In this document: positions 1-10,092 of the stretch, in pieces
Layout: every line of letters begins with the position of its first letter
Position numbering within the stretch: the stretch's first letter is position 1
Assembly (NCBI RefSeq): GCF_030690345.1
Contig: NZ_JAUYGV010000006.1
Span: 1,116,001-1,180,000 of the forward strand
Origin: Rheinheimera sp.
Lineage (GTDB): Bacteria; Pseudomonadota; Gammaproteobacteria; Enterobacterales; Alteromonadaceae
Direction of reading: 5' to 3'
DNA: 64,000 bases
The notes under the pieces: model-generated
What the model saw: the letters and a program-made list of their open reading frames with translations, nothing else
What the model was told of the DNA's origin: nothing
Databases searched by the model: none
Position numbers and translations under genes: made by a program

Positions 1-247
1 TTTCTTTAAACAACGCGGCACCGCCATTGATGAGTTTGTTGTGCCGGACGGTCACTATTTTGTGCTGGGTGATAACCGCGATAACAGCCGTGATGGTCGC
101 TTTTGGGGCTTTGTGCCGGAGCACAACATGGTAGGCAAAGCGGTGTTTATCTGGATGAGCTTTGAATTTAATGAGGATCCAAACAGCTGGTTACCCGGCT
201 GGATCCCAACCGGAGTGCGCTTTGACCGCCTTGGTGCTATTCACTAA
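1..247 (+). CDS. lepB: Signal peptidase I, C-terminal part (partial at left edge)
   Basis: The reading frame enters from the left edge (frame beginning at base 2) and stops at 245-247. It contains the conserved signal peptidase I box GDNRDNSRDGRFWGFVP, followed by the usual short tail. LepB is a membrane-anchored Ser-Lys protease that removes signal peptides from exported proteins. The catalytic Ser and Lys lie upstream of the window and cannot be checked. The gene sits 32 bp before rnc, the standard lepB-rnc-era order, so it probably shares that transcript. Confidence 0.95.
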   Translation, partial: FFKQRGTAIDEFVVPDGHYFVLGDNRDNSRDGRFWGFVPEHNMVGKAVFIWMSFEFNEDPNSWLPGWIPTGVRFDRLGAIH

Positions 248-279
248 GCCGGCACAGCGTTCACCGTTAAGAGACAGAC

Positions 280-954
280 ATGCAAAAATCGTTAAAACCG
301 CTGCAAGCCCGATTGGGCTATCAGTTTCAACAAGAGGCGCTGCTGGAGCAAGCCGTTACCCATCGCAGTTGTAAAGGCCAGCACAATGAACGGCTGGAGT
401 TTCTCGGCGATGCGGTGCTCAGCTTAGTTATCGCTGAAACCCTGTACGAACACTTCCCTAAAGCGCGCGAAGGCGATCTAACCCGGATGCGGGCGGCACT
501 GGTAAAGGGCGTAACCCTGGCTGAAATTGCCCAGGAGCTGCAGTTATCTGAGCACCTGCGGTTGGGCCCGGGTGAGCTGAAAAGCGGCGGCTTTCGCCGT
601 GAGTCTATTTTAGCCGACGCGGTAGAAGCCATTTTAGGTGCTATTTATCTGGATGCCGGTATGGCGGCGTGCAAAGAGCGCATTCTGCTGTGGTTTGGCT
701 CCCGGCTGAATACCATTATGCCCGGCGAGCAGAAAGACTCAAAAACCCTGTTGCAGGAATACCTGCAGGGGCTACGCTTAGCCTTGCCGGTATATGACGT
801 TATCGCCACTGTGGGCGAAGCGCATCAGCAAACCTTTACCGTGCGTTGTACTATCGCCGGCATGACACCTTTTACCGCCACCGGCAGTTCACGCCGCAAG
901 GCAGAGCAGGACGCCGCTCATATGGCGCTGGAAAAAATTAAGCATGACAAGTAA
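280..954 (+). CDS. rnc: Ribonuclease III
   Basis: This 224-residue protein has the usual length of bacterial RNase III, which cuts double-stranded RNA in rRNA processing and mRNA turnover. The catalytic signature ERLEFLGDA is at residues 37-45. A second acidic cluster, [13 protein letters not shown], lies near residues 114-126. A C-terminal double-stranded RNA-binding domain begins near residue 150, with the [11 protein letters not shown] motif near the end. The 3' end overlaps era by 11 bp, which indicates translational coupling in the lepB-rnc-era-recO-pdxJ-acpS operon. Confidence 0.97.
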   Translation: MQKSLKPLQARLGYQFQQEALLEQAVTHRSCKGQHNERLEFLGDAVLSLVIAETLYEHFPKAREGDLTRMRAALVKGVTLAEIAQELQLSEHLRLGPGELKSGGFRRESILADAVEAILGAIYLDAGMAACKERILLWFGSRLNTIMPGEQKDSKTLLQEYLQGLRLALPVYDVIATVGEAHQQTFTVRCTIAGMTPFTATGSSRRKAEQDAAHMALEKIKHDK

Positions 955-1852
955 CGACACAACACCGACCTATGCTGCCTTAGTGGCGATAGTGGGCCGG
1001 CCCAACGTGGGTAAATCAACCTTACTGAATAAGCTGGTAGGGCAGAAGGTAAGCATCACCTCGAAAAAGCCGCAAACCACCCGCCACCGCATTGTTGGTA
1101 TCGACACCCGTGACAATTATCAAACAGTGTATGTCGACACGCCGGGCTTACATATTGAAGAAAAGCGCGCCATTAACCGGTTGATGAACAAAGCTGCGGC
1201 CAGCTCGATTCTGGACGTGGAGTTTGTGTTGTTTGTGGTGGAAGGCACCCGCTGGACCGATGACGACCAAATGGTGTTGAACCGGTTAATAGCGTCAAAG
1301 AAGCCGGTAATATTGGTGGTGAACAAGGTTGATTTATACCGCGATAAAGACACCTTGCTGCCGCATTTACAATGGCTTGGCAGCCAACTGAATTTTATTG
1401 ATGTGGTGCCGTTGTCTGCGGAAACCGGCGACAACGTGGAAGCGCTGCGCACTGTAGTGCAAAAGCATTTACCACCGTGCGAGTTTTTCTTTCCCGATGA
1501 TTATGTTACCGACCGCTCAATGCGCTTTATGGCTGCAGAAATTGTGCGGGAAAAGTTAATGCGCTTTTTAGGTGACGAGTTACCGTACTCGGTAACAGTA
1601 GAGATTGAGCGCTTTAAGTGGGAAGAGAAACACTACCACATAGCGGCGCTGGTGCTGGTAGAGCGCGAAAGCCAAAAGCGCATGGTTATCGGCAATAAAG
1701 GCGAGCGGATAAAAACCATTGCTACCGAGGCACGTATTGATATGGCCTCTATGCTGGAGCAGCCGGTATTTTTGCAGGTTTGGGTTAAGGTTAAATCGGG
1801 CTGGGCTGACGATGAGCGCGCGCTGCGCAGTTTAGGCTACGGCGACGATTAA
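944..1852 (+). CDS. era: GTPase Era
   Basis: Era is a GTPase that binds the 3' end of 16S rRNA during 30S subunit maturation. The 302-residue protein shows the G1 loop GRPNVGKST (residues 18-26), the G3 motif DTPG, the G4 motif NKVD, and a C-terminal KH RNA-binding domain with [12 protein letters not shown]. The start overlaps the end of rnc by 11 bp. recO follows 8 bp downstream. Length and motif order are normal for the family. Confidence 0.97.
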   Translation: MTSNDTTPTYAALVAIVGRPNVGKSTLLNKLVGQKVSITSKKPQTTRHRIVGIDTRDNYQTVYVDTPGLHIEEKRAINRLMNKAAASSILDVEFVLFVVEGTRWTDDDQMVLNRLIASKKPVILVVNKVDLYRDKDTLLPHLQWLGSQLNFIDVVPLSAETGDNVEALRTVVQKHLPPCEFFFPDDYVTDRSMRFMAAEIVREKLMRFLGDELPYSVTVEIERFKWEEKHYHIAALVLVERESQKRMVIGNKGERIKTIATEARIDMASMLEQPVFLQVWVKVKSGWADDERALRSLGYGDD

Positions 1853-1860
1853 GGCGGCCT

Positions 1861-2544
1861 ATGCACGCTGAGCTATGGCCCGGGTTTATTTTGCACAGCC
1901 GTCAGTTGGGTGAAGACAAGCTGATTTTGCAGCTGTTACTGCCTGAGCTGGGCCGGTTATCGGCGGTGGTACGTAAACGCCAGGGCAAACAACGTTTGGC
2001 GCTGCAGCCGTTTCAGCAGTTTAGCTTACAGTTAACCGGGCGGAATGAGCTTAAAACGGTAAAAAGTATTGATGAAGCGGCACCGGCCTTTATGTTCAGT
2101 GGCAAGGTGCTGTACAGCGGCATGTATTTAAATGAGCTGGTATGCCGCTTATGGCCGGATAATCTGGCAGCAGAGCAGTTATTTGCCGTATATCTGCATA
2201 GCCTGCAGCAGCTAAGCCTGGTGCAGCAGGGCAGCGCAGAGCTGGAACCGTGTTTACGCGAGTTTGAATTTGCGCTGTTAACTGAGCTCGGCCAGCCGAT
2301 AGACTGGCAGCACGATGCGCTTGGCAATGCTATCAGCAGCAACAGCTGCTATCAGTGGCAAACCGAATTGGGCTTTGTACCTGCTGTAAAAGGTTACAGT
2401 GGCGAGCAGCTGTTACATATCGGGCTGGGTCAGTGGCACAATGCCGACGTCAGGCGCTGCGCCAAGCAACTGAGCCGCCAACTGCTGGCACCTTTGCTGG
2501 GCAGTAAACCTTTAGCCAGCCGCGCGTTATTTGCAGCAGAATAA
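1861..2544 (+). CDS. recO: DNA repair protein RecO
   Basis: RecO anneals complementary strands and, with RecR, loads RecA on SSB-coated DNA in the RecF pathway. The 227-residue protein has the expected N-terminal OB-fold region (GFILHSRQLGEDKLILQLL) and an all-helical C-terminal part. The identification rests on sequence resemblance plus the conserved era-recO-pdxJ order, because RecO has few invariant residues. It starts 8 bp after era. No zinc-binding Cys cluster is visible, which is usual for gammaproteobacterial RecO. Confidence 0.92.
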   Translation: MHAELWPGFILHSRQLGEDKLILQLLLPELGRLSAVVRKRQGKQRLALQPFQQFSLQLTGRNELKTVKSIDEAAPAFMFSGKVLYSGMYLNELVCRLWPDNLAAEQLFAVYLHSLQQLSLVQQGSAELEPCLREFEFALLTELGQPIDWQHDALGNAISSNSCYQWQTELGFVPAVKGYSGEQLLHIGLGQWHNADVRRCAKQLSRQLLAPLLGSKPLASRALFAAE

Positions 2545-2572
2545 TATTTAATTTTGTCATCCGGAGTCAGGC

Positions 2573-3307
2573 ATGCACAACCCTATTTTTCTTGGCGTTA
2601 ATATTGATCACGTAGCAACGTTGCGCCAGGCGCGCGGCACTTATTACCCGGAGCCGGTGCATGCCGCCTTGTTGGCTGAACAAGCCGGAGCCGACGGTAT
2701 TACCGTGCATTTGCGCGAAGACCGCCGCCATATTATTGATCGCGATGTGTTTGTGCTGCGCCAAACCATTGCTACCAGGCTGAATTTTGAAATGGCGGTT
2801 ACCGATGAAATGCTGGCCATCGCCACTGAGCTAAAACCGCATTTTGCCTGTTTTGTGCCGGAAAAACGCCAGGAGTTAACCACCGAAGGCGGCTTGGAAG
2901 TAGCGGGGCAACTCAGCCGTATTACCGATGCGGTAACGCAAATGCGTCAGCAGAATATTTTGGTATCACTGTTTATTGATGCCGACAAGCGCCAGATTGA
3001 AGCCGCCGCCAAAGCCGGTGCGCCCTATATTGAAATTCATACCGGTAAGTACGCTGAAAGTACCGACAGCGCTGAACAAGCAGCTGAGTTAAAGCGGATC
3101 AGTGATGCTGCCGCTTTTGCTGCGTCGCTGGGCTTAATTGTTAATGCCGGCCATGGTTTGCATTATCACAATGTGCAACCAATAGCCGCCATACCACAGA
3201 TGTACGAGCTGAATATCGGCCATGCCATCGTGGCACGTGCTGTGTTCAGCGGCCTGGACGCCGCCGTGCGTGAGATGAAGCGTTTAATGGTAGAGGCGCG
3301 CCGCTAA
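2573..3307 (+). CDS. pdxJ: Pyridoxine 5'-phosphate synthase
   Basis: PdxJ condenses 1-deoxy-D-xylulose 5-phosphate with 3-amino-2-oxopropyl phosphate to give pyridoxine 5'-phosphate, the ring-closing step of the DXP-dependent vitamin B6 pathway. The 244-residue TIM-barrel protein has the family's N-terminal strand [14 protein letters not shown] at residues 10-23, and EIHTGKYA and [11 protein letters not shown] motifs later on. A CCGGAG ribosome-binding site lies just upstream of the ATG. The stop codon is immediately followed by the acpS start codon with no gap, so the two are probably translationally coupled. Confidence 0.97.
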   Translation: MHNPIFLGVNIDHVATLRQARGTYYPEPVHAALLAEQAGADGITVHLREDRRHIIDRDVFVLRQTIATRLNFEMAVTDEMLAIATELKPHFACFVPEKRQELTTEGGLEVAGQLSRITDAVTQMRQQNILVSLFIDADKRQIEAAAKAGAPYIEIHTGKYAESTDSAEQAAELKRISDAAAFAASLGLIVNAGHGLHYHNVQPIAAIPQMYELNIGHAIVARAVFSGLDAAVREMKRLMVEARR

Positions 3308-3703
3308 ATGGCCATTGTAGGTCTTGGTACCGATATTGTTGAAATTGCCCGCATAGAGCAAAGCCTGGCGCGCAGCCCTGGCCTGGTTAAGCGGGTGCTT
3401 ACGTTAGCTGAGCAAACGATTTATCAAGACCATGCGGAGAAACAGCCGGCGATAGCCGCGCGTTATTTTGCCAAACGTTTTGCCGCCAAAGAAGCGGCGG
3501 CCAAAGCGCTGGGCACCGGCATCGGCCGCGGCGTATCCTTTCAACATATCAGTGTCAGCAACAATGCTGTGGGGGCACCACAACTGGCACTGAGCGATTA
3601 TGCTGCCGAGTTGGCCTCAAGCCTGGGGGTGAACCATATTTGGTTATCGATCAGCGACGAGCAGGCCTATGCTGCCGCTACGGTAATTCTCGAGCGGCAA
3701 TAG
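3308..3703 (+). CDS. acpS: Holo-[acyl-carrier-protein] synthase
   Basis: AcpS transfers 4'-phosphopantetheine from coenzyme A to a serine of acyl carrier protein, activating it for fatty acid synthesis. The 131-residue protein shows both Mg-binding signatures: GLGTDIVEI with Asp9, and RFAAKEAAAKALGTGI with Glu62. It begins directly after the pdxJ stop codon. It is the last gene of this operon and is convergent with barA, with only 19 bp between the stops. Confidence 0.97.
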   Translation: MAIVGLGTDIVEIARIEQSLARSPGLVKRVLTLAEQTIYQDHAEKQPAIAARYFAKRFAAKEAAAKALGTGIGRGVSFQHISVSNNAVGAPQLALSDYAAELASSLGVNHIWLSISDEQAYAAATVILERQ

Positions 3704-3722
3704 CCGCCGCCTGGCAAGCTGG

Positions 3723-6446
3723 TTACCATTTCGGCCAATGCTGGCTTTCCTGCCATAGCGCCTGTAATACATCATCCAGCTCCAGCAATTCCGGCTCCAG
3801 CTCTGCCGGTGTTTTACCTTGCTTAAGTTGGGTTTCCAGCAGTTCCGCCAGATTTTTCAGTGCCGGCACCCCGGTATAGCAGCAGGCACCGTGCAACTTA
3901 TGGATTTGTTGCAGCAGCTGCTCGTGATCATGCGTCACCAGCGCCTGTTGAATAGCGGCGCGGGTTGAGGTAATACCCGCCACCAGCATTTGCAGCATGT
4001 CGGTCATCAGGCTGCATTTACCGCCGGCTCTTTCCATTGCCAGGGCCCAATCTACCAGTTTGCTGGCCGGCCAGTTATTGGCCAGGCCCTGCAACTTGGT
4101 GGCCGGGCAAAACTCCTGCAAGCTACAGTGCAGCATGCTTTCATCCAGCGGTTTACTTAAAAACTCATTAAAGCCCAGCGTTAACAGCCTGGCGCGCTCG
4201 CCGTCCACGGCATGAGCAGTAACGGCAATCACCGGCGTGTGCTCGTTCAGCGAGCTTTGCCGGATGCGTTGGCAGGCGGTTACGCCGTCCATCACCGGCA
4301 TATTAATGTCCATAAAAATAATGTCATAGGCGTGCTGGGTGGCTTTGTGCCAGGCTTCCGCACCGTCGCGGGCCGAATCTATATGTTCAACGTACTCGGC
4401 CAGTAAGGTATTTATCAGCTTCAGGTTAGCGTCGTTGTCATCTACCGTCAGTACCTTCAGGCTGGCATTTTTCGGCGTGCTGTTGTGCTCAACTACCTGC
4501 TGTTGCTGTACATAGGGTTGTGCCAGCGTCATCGCCAGTTTACGCAAATGCGGCGGCTTGGACAGGCAGGCATCAGCACCGGAGCTGAGCAAGGTTTCGC
4601 GCAAGTGCGGCGATAGGGTATTCACCAACAGGCAAGTGTGGTGGCACTGCTGCTTTACCTGGCGAATTAACGCGGTAACCTGATTAACCTGGTTAATGGC
4701 GATAGTGCGGCCAATCAGGCCGATGTCGTAATGTTGTTGGTGTGCCAGCGCTTGTTGTAACTGGCCTTTGGTGGCGCAGGCGGTAACCTGCATGCCCCAG
4801 CTGTGCAACAAGCTTAGCGTAGCCTCACGTGAGTGTTGCTGTGGCTCAAAGTACAGAATTTGCTTGTTTTCCAACAACTCCAGCGGCAGGCTGTCGGCAA
4901 CAGATAGCTGATGGCGCTGACATCTGATGGTAAACCAGAAGGTGGAGCCTTCGGACGGCTTGCTTTCAAAGCCAATATTGCCACCCATCGCCTGCACCAA
5001 ACGCTGTGAAATCATCAAACCCAGTCCGGAGCCGGACTGATGGCTGCGCTGTTCGTTAGTGCTAAAGCCCTGAAACAGCACATGCTGCTGCTCTTCACTG
5101 ATGCCGCGGCCGGTATCCTGTACCGAGCAGTGCAGGATCAGCTGATCTTCGTTCAGTAAGCTGGCCGATACGCGGATAACAATGCTGCCGTGATCGGTAA
5201 ACTTAATCGCATTGCCGGCAATATTCATCAGTACCTGGGCAAAACGTGCCGGGTCGGCTATTAAATCGTCCGGGCAGCCCGGTTCCACCATTAACACCAG
5301 CTCCAGATGCTTATCAAAGGCATTGGCGGCCAACAGTTCGGTGGCGTCGTTTAATAAGTCGCGCAGCGAAAACGGCTCGGGGTTGATCGATAAGCGGCCT
5401 TCTTCCAACCGGGAGAAATCCAGCACGTCATTGACCAGATGCAACAGGCTGTTGGCCGATTTTTGAATAGTGGTTAAGTAATCATGCTGGCTGCTGGACA
5501 GCCGTGTTTTCAGCAGTTGCCGCGTAAAACCAATCACGCCGTTCAGTGGTGTGCGCAGCTCGTGACTCATTTTAGCGAGGAACTCCGATTTCTGCCGGTT
5601 TTCTTCCAGCGCTTTGCGCCTGGCAAAATCGAGTTGAATATTGTGTACTTCCAGCTGCTCCATGCTTTGCTGCAGATCACTGGTAACCTGTTCAATTTGC
5701 TGTTGTACTTCCTGATCATGATGCGCCAGGTGCTCACCCAGCCGGTTTAAATCCTGTTGTAACAGTGCCAGCTCGCGCACTATACCCGGCACACCGGCTG
5801 TTGGTGTCTGGCCGTTTAACAACTGCTGCAACTGGTGTTGCATAGCGCGCAGCGGCCGGTGCAGCCGGCGCAGCAAATACAGCGTGGGTACTATTACGGC
5901 CAGCAGGCACAGCAACACCAGTAGGGCAATGTGCAGCAGCAGGGTTTGCTGTTGCAGGCGCAGCTGCGCTTTGGGTAATTGCAATACCAGGTAGCCACTG
6001 CTGCCGGTCATGCTGCCGTCAGCCTGCGCCAGACTGCTAAGCAATGGTTGATAGACTACGGCGGTATAGCTGCCGGCAACAACTAAACCGGTAGCAGGTA
6101 AGCTGCCGGGATCCGGCAGCGATAAACTGCTGGAAAACTGCTGCGGGTTGCTGCTCAGCACTGCCTCGTTTTGTGCGTTAAACAGCGTAATGTTGCTCAG
6201 CAAGGGGGAATTTAACCGGTGTGTACTGTCGACGAGTTGCTGCAGCGCCGCGTGATTTTGCCGGCTGAGTAAGTCTTCGGCACTTATAGCCAAAGGCAGG
6301 GCAATATGGCGTGCCCGCTCGGTTAAAGAAAGTGCTAACTCCTGATAGCGAACATAGCTAAAATAGCCGGCGCAGAATACACTTACCAGCAGCGCCGGTA
6401 GCAGGCTGCACAGTAATAACCAGGAACGCAAACCAATTTTCGTCAT
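3723..6446 (-). CDS. barA: Hybrid sensor histidine kinase BarA
   Basis: This 907-residue hybrid kinase matches BarA, which signals to the regulator UvrY/SirA (GacA) and, through small RNAs, to CsrA. Visible domains in order are an N-terminal membrane segment (about residues 5-27), a periplasmic sensor, a second membrane segment (about 168-192), a HAMP-like region, HisKA with the SHELRTPLNG box and His295, the ATPase domain, a degenerate receiver, a receiver with Asp713 (FMDINMPVMDG) and an Hpt domain with His852 (HKLHGAC). All phosphorelay residues are therefore present. The frame opens four codons earlier at a TTG, and I prefer the internal ATG at 6446. The gene is divergent from rlmD. Confidence 0.9.
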   Translation of the reverse strand: MTKIGLRSWLLLCSLLPALLVSVFCAGYFSYVRYQELALSLTERARHIALPLAISAEDLLSRQNHAALQQLVDSTHRLNSPLLSNITLFNAQNEAVLSSNPQQFSSSLSLPDPGSLPATGLVVAGSYTAVVYQPLLSSLAQADGSMTGSSGYLVLQLPKAQLRLQQQTLLLHIALLVLLCLLAVIVPTLYLLRRLHRPLRAMQHQLQQLLNGQTPTAGVPGIVRELALLQQDLNRLGEHLAHHDQEVQQQIEQVTSDLQQSMEQLEVHNIQLDFARRKALEENRQKSEFLAKMSHELRTPLNGVIGFTRQLLKTRLSSSQHDYLTTIQKSANSLLHLVNDVLDFSRLEEGRLSINPEPFSLRDLLNDATELLAANAFDKHLELVLMVEPGCPDDLIADPARFAQVLMNIAGNAIKFTDHGSIVIRVSASLLNEDQLILHCSVQDTGRGISEEQQHVLFQGFSTNEQRSHQSGSGLGLMISQRLVQAMGGNIGFESKPSEGSTFWFTIRCQRHQLSVADSLPLELLENKQILYFEPQQHSREATLSLLHSWGMQVTACATKGQLQQALAHQQHYDIGLIGRTIAINQVNQVTALIRQVKQQCHHTCLLVNTLSPHLRETLLSSGADACLSKPPHLRKLAMTLAQPYVQQQQVVEHNSTPKNASLKVLTVDDNDANLKLINTLLAEYVEHIDSARDGAEAWHKATQHAYDIIFMDINMPVMDGVTACQRIRQSSLNEHTPVIAVTAHAVDGERARLLTLGFNEFLSKPLDESMLHCSLQEFCPATKLQGLANNWPASKLVDWALAMERAGGKCSLMTDMLQMLVAGITSTRAAIQQALVTHDHEQLLQQIHKLHGACCYTGVPALKNLAELLETQLKQGKTPAELEPELLELDDVLQALWQESQHWPKW

Positions 6447-6527
6447 TGATACAGGCAAAGAAGTGATAATTGTTGTGCTGATAATGACATATCAGGCCGC
6501 ACTTGCCTATAACCCGATAGAGAACCC

Positions 6528-7850
6528 ATGCTTAACCTTTATAAAGCCAAACCGAAAACCAGCTTAACCGGTAAAACACTGACATTTAGCATTGATAGCA
6601 GTGACTACGAAGTGCATGGCATCAGCAAACATGAGCAAAAAATTGCTTTTATCAGTGGTGCACTACCGGGCGAAAGGGTGCAGGCAAAGGTTGCGGAAGA
6701 TAAAGCAGGTTACCTCAAAGCGCTAAGCACTAAGGTGTTGCAAGCCTCAGCATTGCGCATTGCACCGCCTTGTCAGTATGCGGCGCAATGTGGTGGTTGT
6801 CAGTTACAGCATATCAGCGCAGCTAACCAGCGCGAGTTAAAGCAGCAGGGCATTGATAAGCTGATTTGTCATCAAACCGGTTTAACGTCTTTGCCGTGGC
6901 AGCCGATGCTAACAGCAGCCGGCAGTGGTTATCGCCGCCGTGCACGGATTGGCATCTGGTATGATAAAAAGCAGCGCCGGTTTAGTGTTGGCTTCAGGCA
7001 GCATGCCGATAAACAGATTGTTGCTGTTGACAGCTGCATGGTGTTATCGCCGCTGTTAGCACCGGTATTTGCGGCATTAAACCAAGCCTTGCCGCAATTA
7101 AAAGATGCCACAGCGGTAACCCATGCCGAAGTGTTAGAGGCCGGCGGTACCGCCTTTGTTATAGTGCGGCATGTTAAACCGCTGACACAAGCTGAGCAGC
7201 AGGGCTTTGTTGCCGCCTGGCCTGAAGCAATATGGCTGGGCGAAGCGACGGCCGGCGAGTTTAGTTACTGGAATACTACAATAACACCGCAGTACCGGCT
7301 GGCAGAGCAACAGCTGACGTTGCAATTTTCGCCGGACGATTTTATTCAGGTAAATGCCGCTATAAACCAGCAGATGGTGACGCAGGCATTGGACTGGCTG
7401 CAGCCTGGCAGTAATGACACTGTGCTGGATTTATACGCCGGCATCGGCAATTTTAGCCTGGCGCTGGCGCAGCGCGCCAAAACAGTGCATGCACTGGAAG
7501 GCGTGGCTAAAATGGTGCAACAACTGGCAACCAATGCTAAGTTAAACGGTCTTAGCAACGTGGAAGCCTGGCAGGCCGATTTACATCTGGCGTGGCCAAA
7601 AGCGCGCTGGAATAAAGCAGAATATACCAAGGTGCTGTTGGATCCGGCCCGCGCCGGCGCGCAGGGGGCGGTAGAGCAAATTGTAAAGCTAAAACCGGCA
7701 CAGATATTGTACGTGTCGTGCAATGCGGCCACCTTCGCCCGTGATGCCAAAGTATTGCTGCAAAGCGGCTATAGCTTGGAAAAGATCTGTGGTGTTGATA
7801 TGTTTGCCCACACCAGTCATCTGGAATTAATGGCGTTGTTCAGCCGGTAG
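6528..7850 (+). CDS. rlmD: 23S rRNA (uracil-1939-C5)-methyltransferase RlmD
   Basis: RlmD methylates U1939 of 23S rRNA using S-adenosylmethionine. The 440-residue protein has an N-terminal TRAM domain. Its iron-sulphur cluster cysteines are C82, C88 and C91, with the fourth at C170. The SAM-binding motif VLDLYAGIGNFSLALA and the catalytic loop YVSCNAATFARD (Cys398) follow. It lies 19 bp before relA, the same rlmD-relA arrangement as in E. coli, with barA divergent upstream. Confidence 0.95.
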   Translation: MLNLYKAKPKTSLTGKTLTFSIDSSDYEVHGISKHEQKIAFISGALPGERVQAKVAEDKAGYLKALSTKVLQASALRIAPPCQYAAQCGGCQLQHISAANQRELKQQGIDKLICHQTGLTSLPWQPMLTAAGSGYRRRARIGIWYDKKQRRFSVGFRQHADKQIVAVDSCMVLSPLLAPVFAALNQALPQLKDATAVTHAEVLEAGGTAFVIVRHVKPLTQAEQQGFVAAWPEAIWLGEATAGEFSYWNTTITPQYRLAEQQLTLQFSPDDFIQVNAAINQQMVTQALDWLQPGSNDTVLDLYAGIGNFSLALAQRAKTVHALEGVAKMVQQLATNAKLNGLSNVEAWQADLHLAWPKARWNKAEYTKVLLDPARAGAQGAVEQIVKLKPAQILYVSCNAATFARDAKVLLQSGYSLEKICGVDMFAHTSHLELMALFSR

Positions 7851-7869
7851 TAAAAAGAGGGAACAGCAC

Positions 7870-10062
7870 ATGGTAAGGGTTCGCCAGTCGCACAGCACTG
7901 ATTACAACAGTGGTGAAACGCTGGAATGGTTATGCTCACTGGGGCTGACAGAGAAAAAGATCAGCAGCTTAATGGCCGCAGCAGAGTGGCTGAAACAGCA
8001 TCAGCTGGTAGAGCCGGAGCCTGCAGTGCGCACCGGTTGGGAAATGGTCGAAATTCTGGCCGACCTGCGCATGGACAGCGACTCATTGCTGGCCGCGCTG
8101 TTTTTTCCACAACTTGAAGCCGGGTTACTCAGCCTGGAACAGTTAGAACCGGCATTTCCGGCCAATGTGCTGGTGATGTTGCGTGCTGTGCAGCAAATGG
8201 AAGCTATCCGCACTATTCCTACCGGGCCAAATCAAAGTGTTAACCCGCAGCAGGCCGACAATCTGCGGCGTATGCTACTGGCGATGGTAGAAGATGTGCG
8301 CGCTGTGGTAATTAAACTGGCAGCACAAATTTGTTACCTGCGTGAAGTGAAAAACGCCGACGAAGAAACCCGGGTACTGGCCGCCAAAGAAACCAATGCC
8401 ATTTTTGCCCCGCTGGCAAACCGGCTCGGTATCGGCCAGCTGAAATGGGAGCTGGAAGACTTAGCCTTTCGTTACCTGCACCCGCAACTGTATAAGCAAA
8501 TTGCCGGTTTGCTCGAAGAGCGCCGGCTGGACCGTGAGCAGTATATGCAGGATTTTGTCGCCTCAGTGCGGCAGAAAATGGCAGATGCCAATTTGGCGGT
8601 AGAAGTGTACGGCCGGCCAAAGCATATCTTCAGTATCTGGAAAAAAATGCAGAAAAAACAGCTGGCATTTGATCAGCTGTACGATATCCGCGCGGTGCGC
8701 ATTATTACCGAGCGGGTGCAGGATTGTTATGGTGCCTTAGGTATAGTGCACACCGGCTGGCGCCATTTGCCGAAAGAATTTGATGACTATATCGCCACGC
8801 CAAAGCAAAACGGCTACCAGTCTATTCATACCGTGGTGTTGGGGCCGCAGGGCCGGCCTGTGGAGATACAGATCCGCACGCGGCAGATGCATGAAGACTC
8901 GGAGCTTGGTGTGGCGGCACACTGGCGCTACAAAGAAGGTGCAGTAAACGCCAAAGATGGCGCCAACGATGAAAAAATCGGCTGGCTGCGTAAGTTACTG
9001 CAATGGCAGGAAGATGTGGTCGACAGCAGTGATTTAGCCGAAGAGCTGCGCAACCAGGTGATTGAAGACCGTGTTTACGTCTTTACCCCCAAAGGCGATA
9101 TTGTTGATTTACCGATGGGCTCCACGCCGCTGGATTTTGCTTATTATGTGCATTCTAATGTCGGTCATCGTTGTATCGGTGCCAAGGTGTCCGGCCGTAT
9201 TGTGCCCTTTACCTACCAGATGAAAACCGGCGATCAGGTTGAGATTTTGACCGGCCGCGAACCTAACCCCAGCCGTGATTGGCTAAACCCGCATTTGGGT
9301 TACTTAAAATCCAGCCGCGCCCGTTCAAAAGTGCAGTATTGGTTTCGCCTGCAAGACCGCGATAAAAACCTGGCTGCCGGCAAAGAGCTGCTTGATACCG
9401 AACTGACACGGCTGAACCTGGTGATGGAATATCCGGCTAAGGTACTGACGCGGTTTAACGTTAACAGTATGGACGAGCTGCTGGTGGGCATTGGCGGCGG
9501 TGAAATTAAAGTCACCCAAGTGGTGCATTTTATTCAAAGCCAGTATGTAAAAGATGAACCGGAAATTGACCCGCGTTTAATTACCAAACCGTTGCCCTCT
9601 ACCAAAGCGAAAAGCGATGTTGTGGTGCAGGGCGTGGGTAACCTGCTGACCCATATGGCTGGTTGCTGCCATCCGCTGCCGGGCGATGCCATTATCGGCT
9701 ACATTACCCAGGGCCGTGGTATTGCTATTCACCGTGATGACTGCGACCAGTTTAAAACCCTGCAGGACAGCCACCCCGAGCGGGTGGTAGATGCCACCTG
9801 GGGCGATAAATACGCCTCCGGTTACGAGGTAGATATCCGTATTATTGCGCACGATCGCAACGGCTTATTGCGGGACATCACCAGCATTTTGGCCAACGAA
9901 AAAGCCAACGTTACCAAGATGAGCAGCAGCTCGGATATTAAAGCGCAAACCGCGGTAATTAATATGACGATGGAGCTGTATAACCTCGACTCGCTTAATA
10001 AGTTATTAAGCAAAATCAGCCAGATAGATGATGTGGTTGAAGCCAAGCGCTTCCATCATTAA
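7870..10062 (+). CDS. relA: GTP pyrophosphokinase RelA
   Basis: RelA makes (p)ppGpp from GTP/GDP and ATP when uncharged tRNA occupies the ribosomal A site. The 730-residue protein has a pseudo-hydrolase domain in which the usual His-Asp pair is replaced (LAALFFPQLE near residue 80), so it should be synthetase-only like E. coli RelA. The synthetase region carries YGRPKHIFSIWKKM, DDYIATPKQNGYQSIH and EIQIRT. A TGS domain (about residues 402-465) and a C-terminal ACT/RRM domain follow. An AGAGGGA ribosome-binding site precedes the ATG. mazG follows after 30 bp. Confidence 0.97.
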   Translation: MVRVRQSHSTDYNSGETLEWLCSLGLTEKKISSLMAAAEWLKQHQLVEPEPAVRTGWEMVEILADLRMDSDSLLAALFFPQLEAGLLSLEQLEPAFPANVLVMLRAVQQMEAIRTIPTGPNQSVNPQQADNLRRMLLAMVEDVRAVVIKLAAQICYLREVKNADEETRVLAAKETNAIFAPLANRLGIGQLKWELEDLAFRYLHPQLYKQIAGLLEERRLDREQYMQDFVASVRQKMADANLAVEVYGRPKHIFSIWKKMQKKQLAFDQLYDIRAVRIITERVQDCYGALGIVHTGWRHLPKEFDDYIATPKQNGYQSIHTVVLGPQGRPVEIQIRTRQMHEDSELGVAAHWRYKEGAVNAKDGANDEKIGWLRKLLQWQEDVVDSSDLAEELRNQVIEDRVYVFTPKGDIVDLPMGSTPLDFAYYVHSNVGHRCIGAKVSGRIVPFTYQMKTGDQVEILTGREPNPSRDWLNPHLGYLKSSRARSKVQYWFRLQDRDKNLAAGKELLDTELTRLNLVMEYPAKVLTRFNVNSMDELLVGIGGGEIKVTQVVHFIQSQYVKDEPEIDPRLITKPLPSTKAKSDVVVQGVGNLLTHMAGCCHPLPGDAIIGYITQGRGIAIHRDDCDQFKTLQDSHPERVVDATWGDKYASGYEVDIRIIAHDRNGLLRDITSILANEKANVTKMSSSSDIKAQTAVINMTMELYNLDSLNKLLSKISQIDDVVEAKRFHH

Positions 10063-10092
10063 TCCGTAACAGTTAAAATATAAAGGATTAGC

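Noticed and set aside
7870-10062. RelA lacking the His-Asp hydrolase motif
   Set aside because: This is normal for RelA in gammaproteobacteria, where SpoT carries the hydrolase activity.
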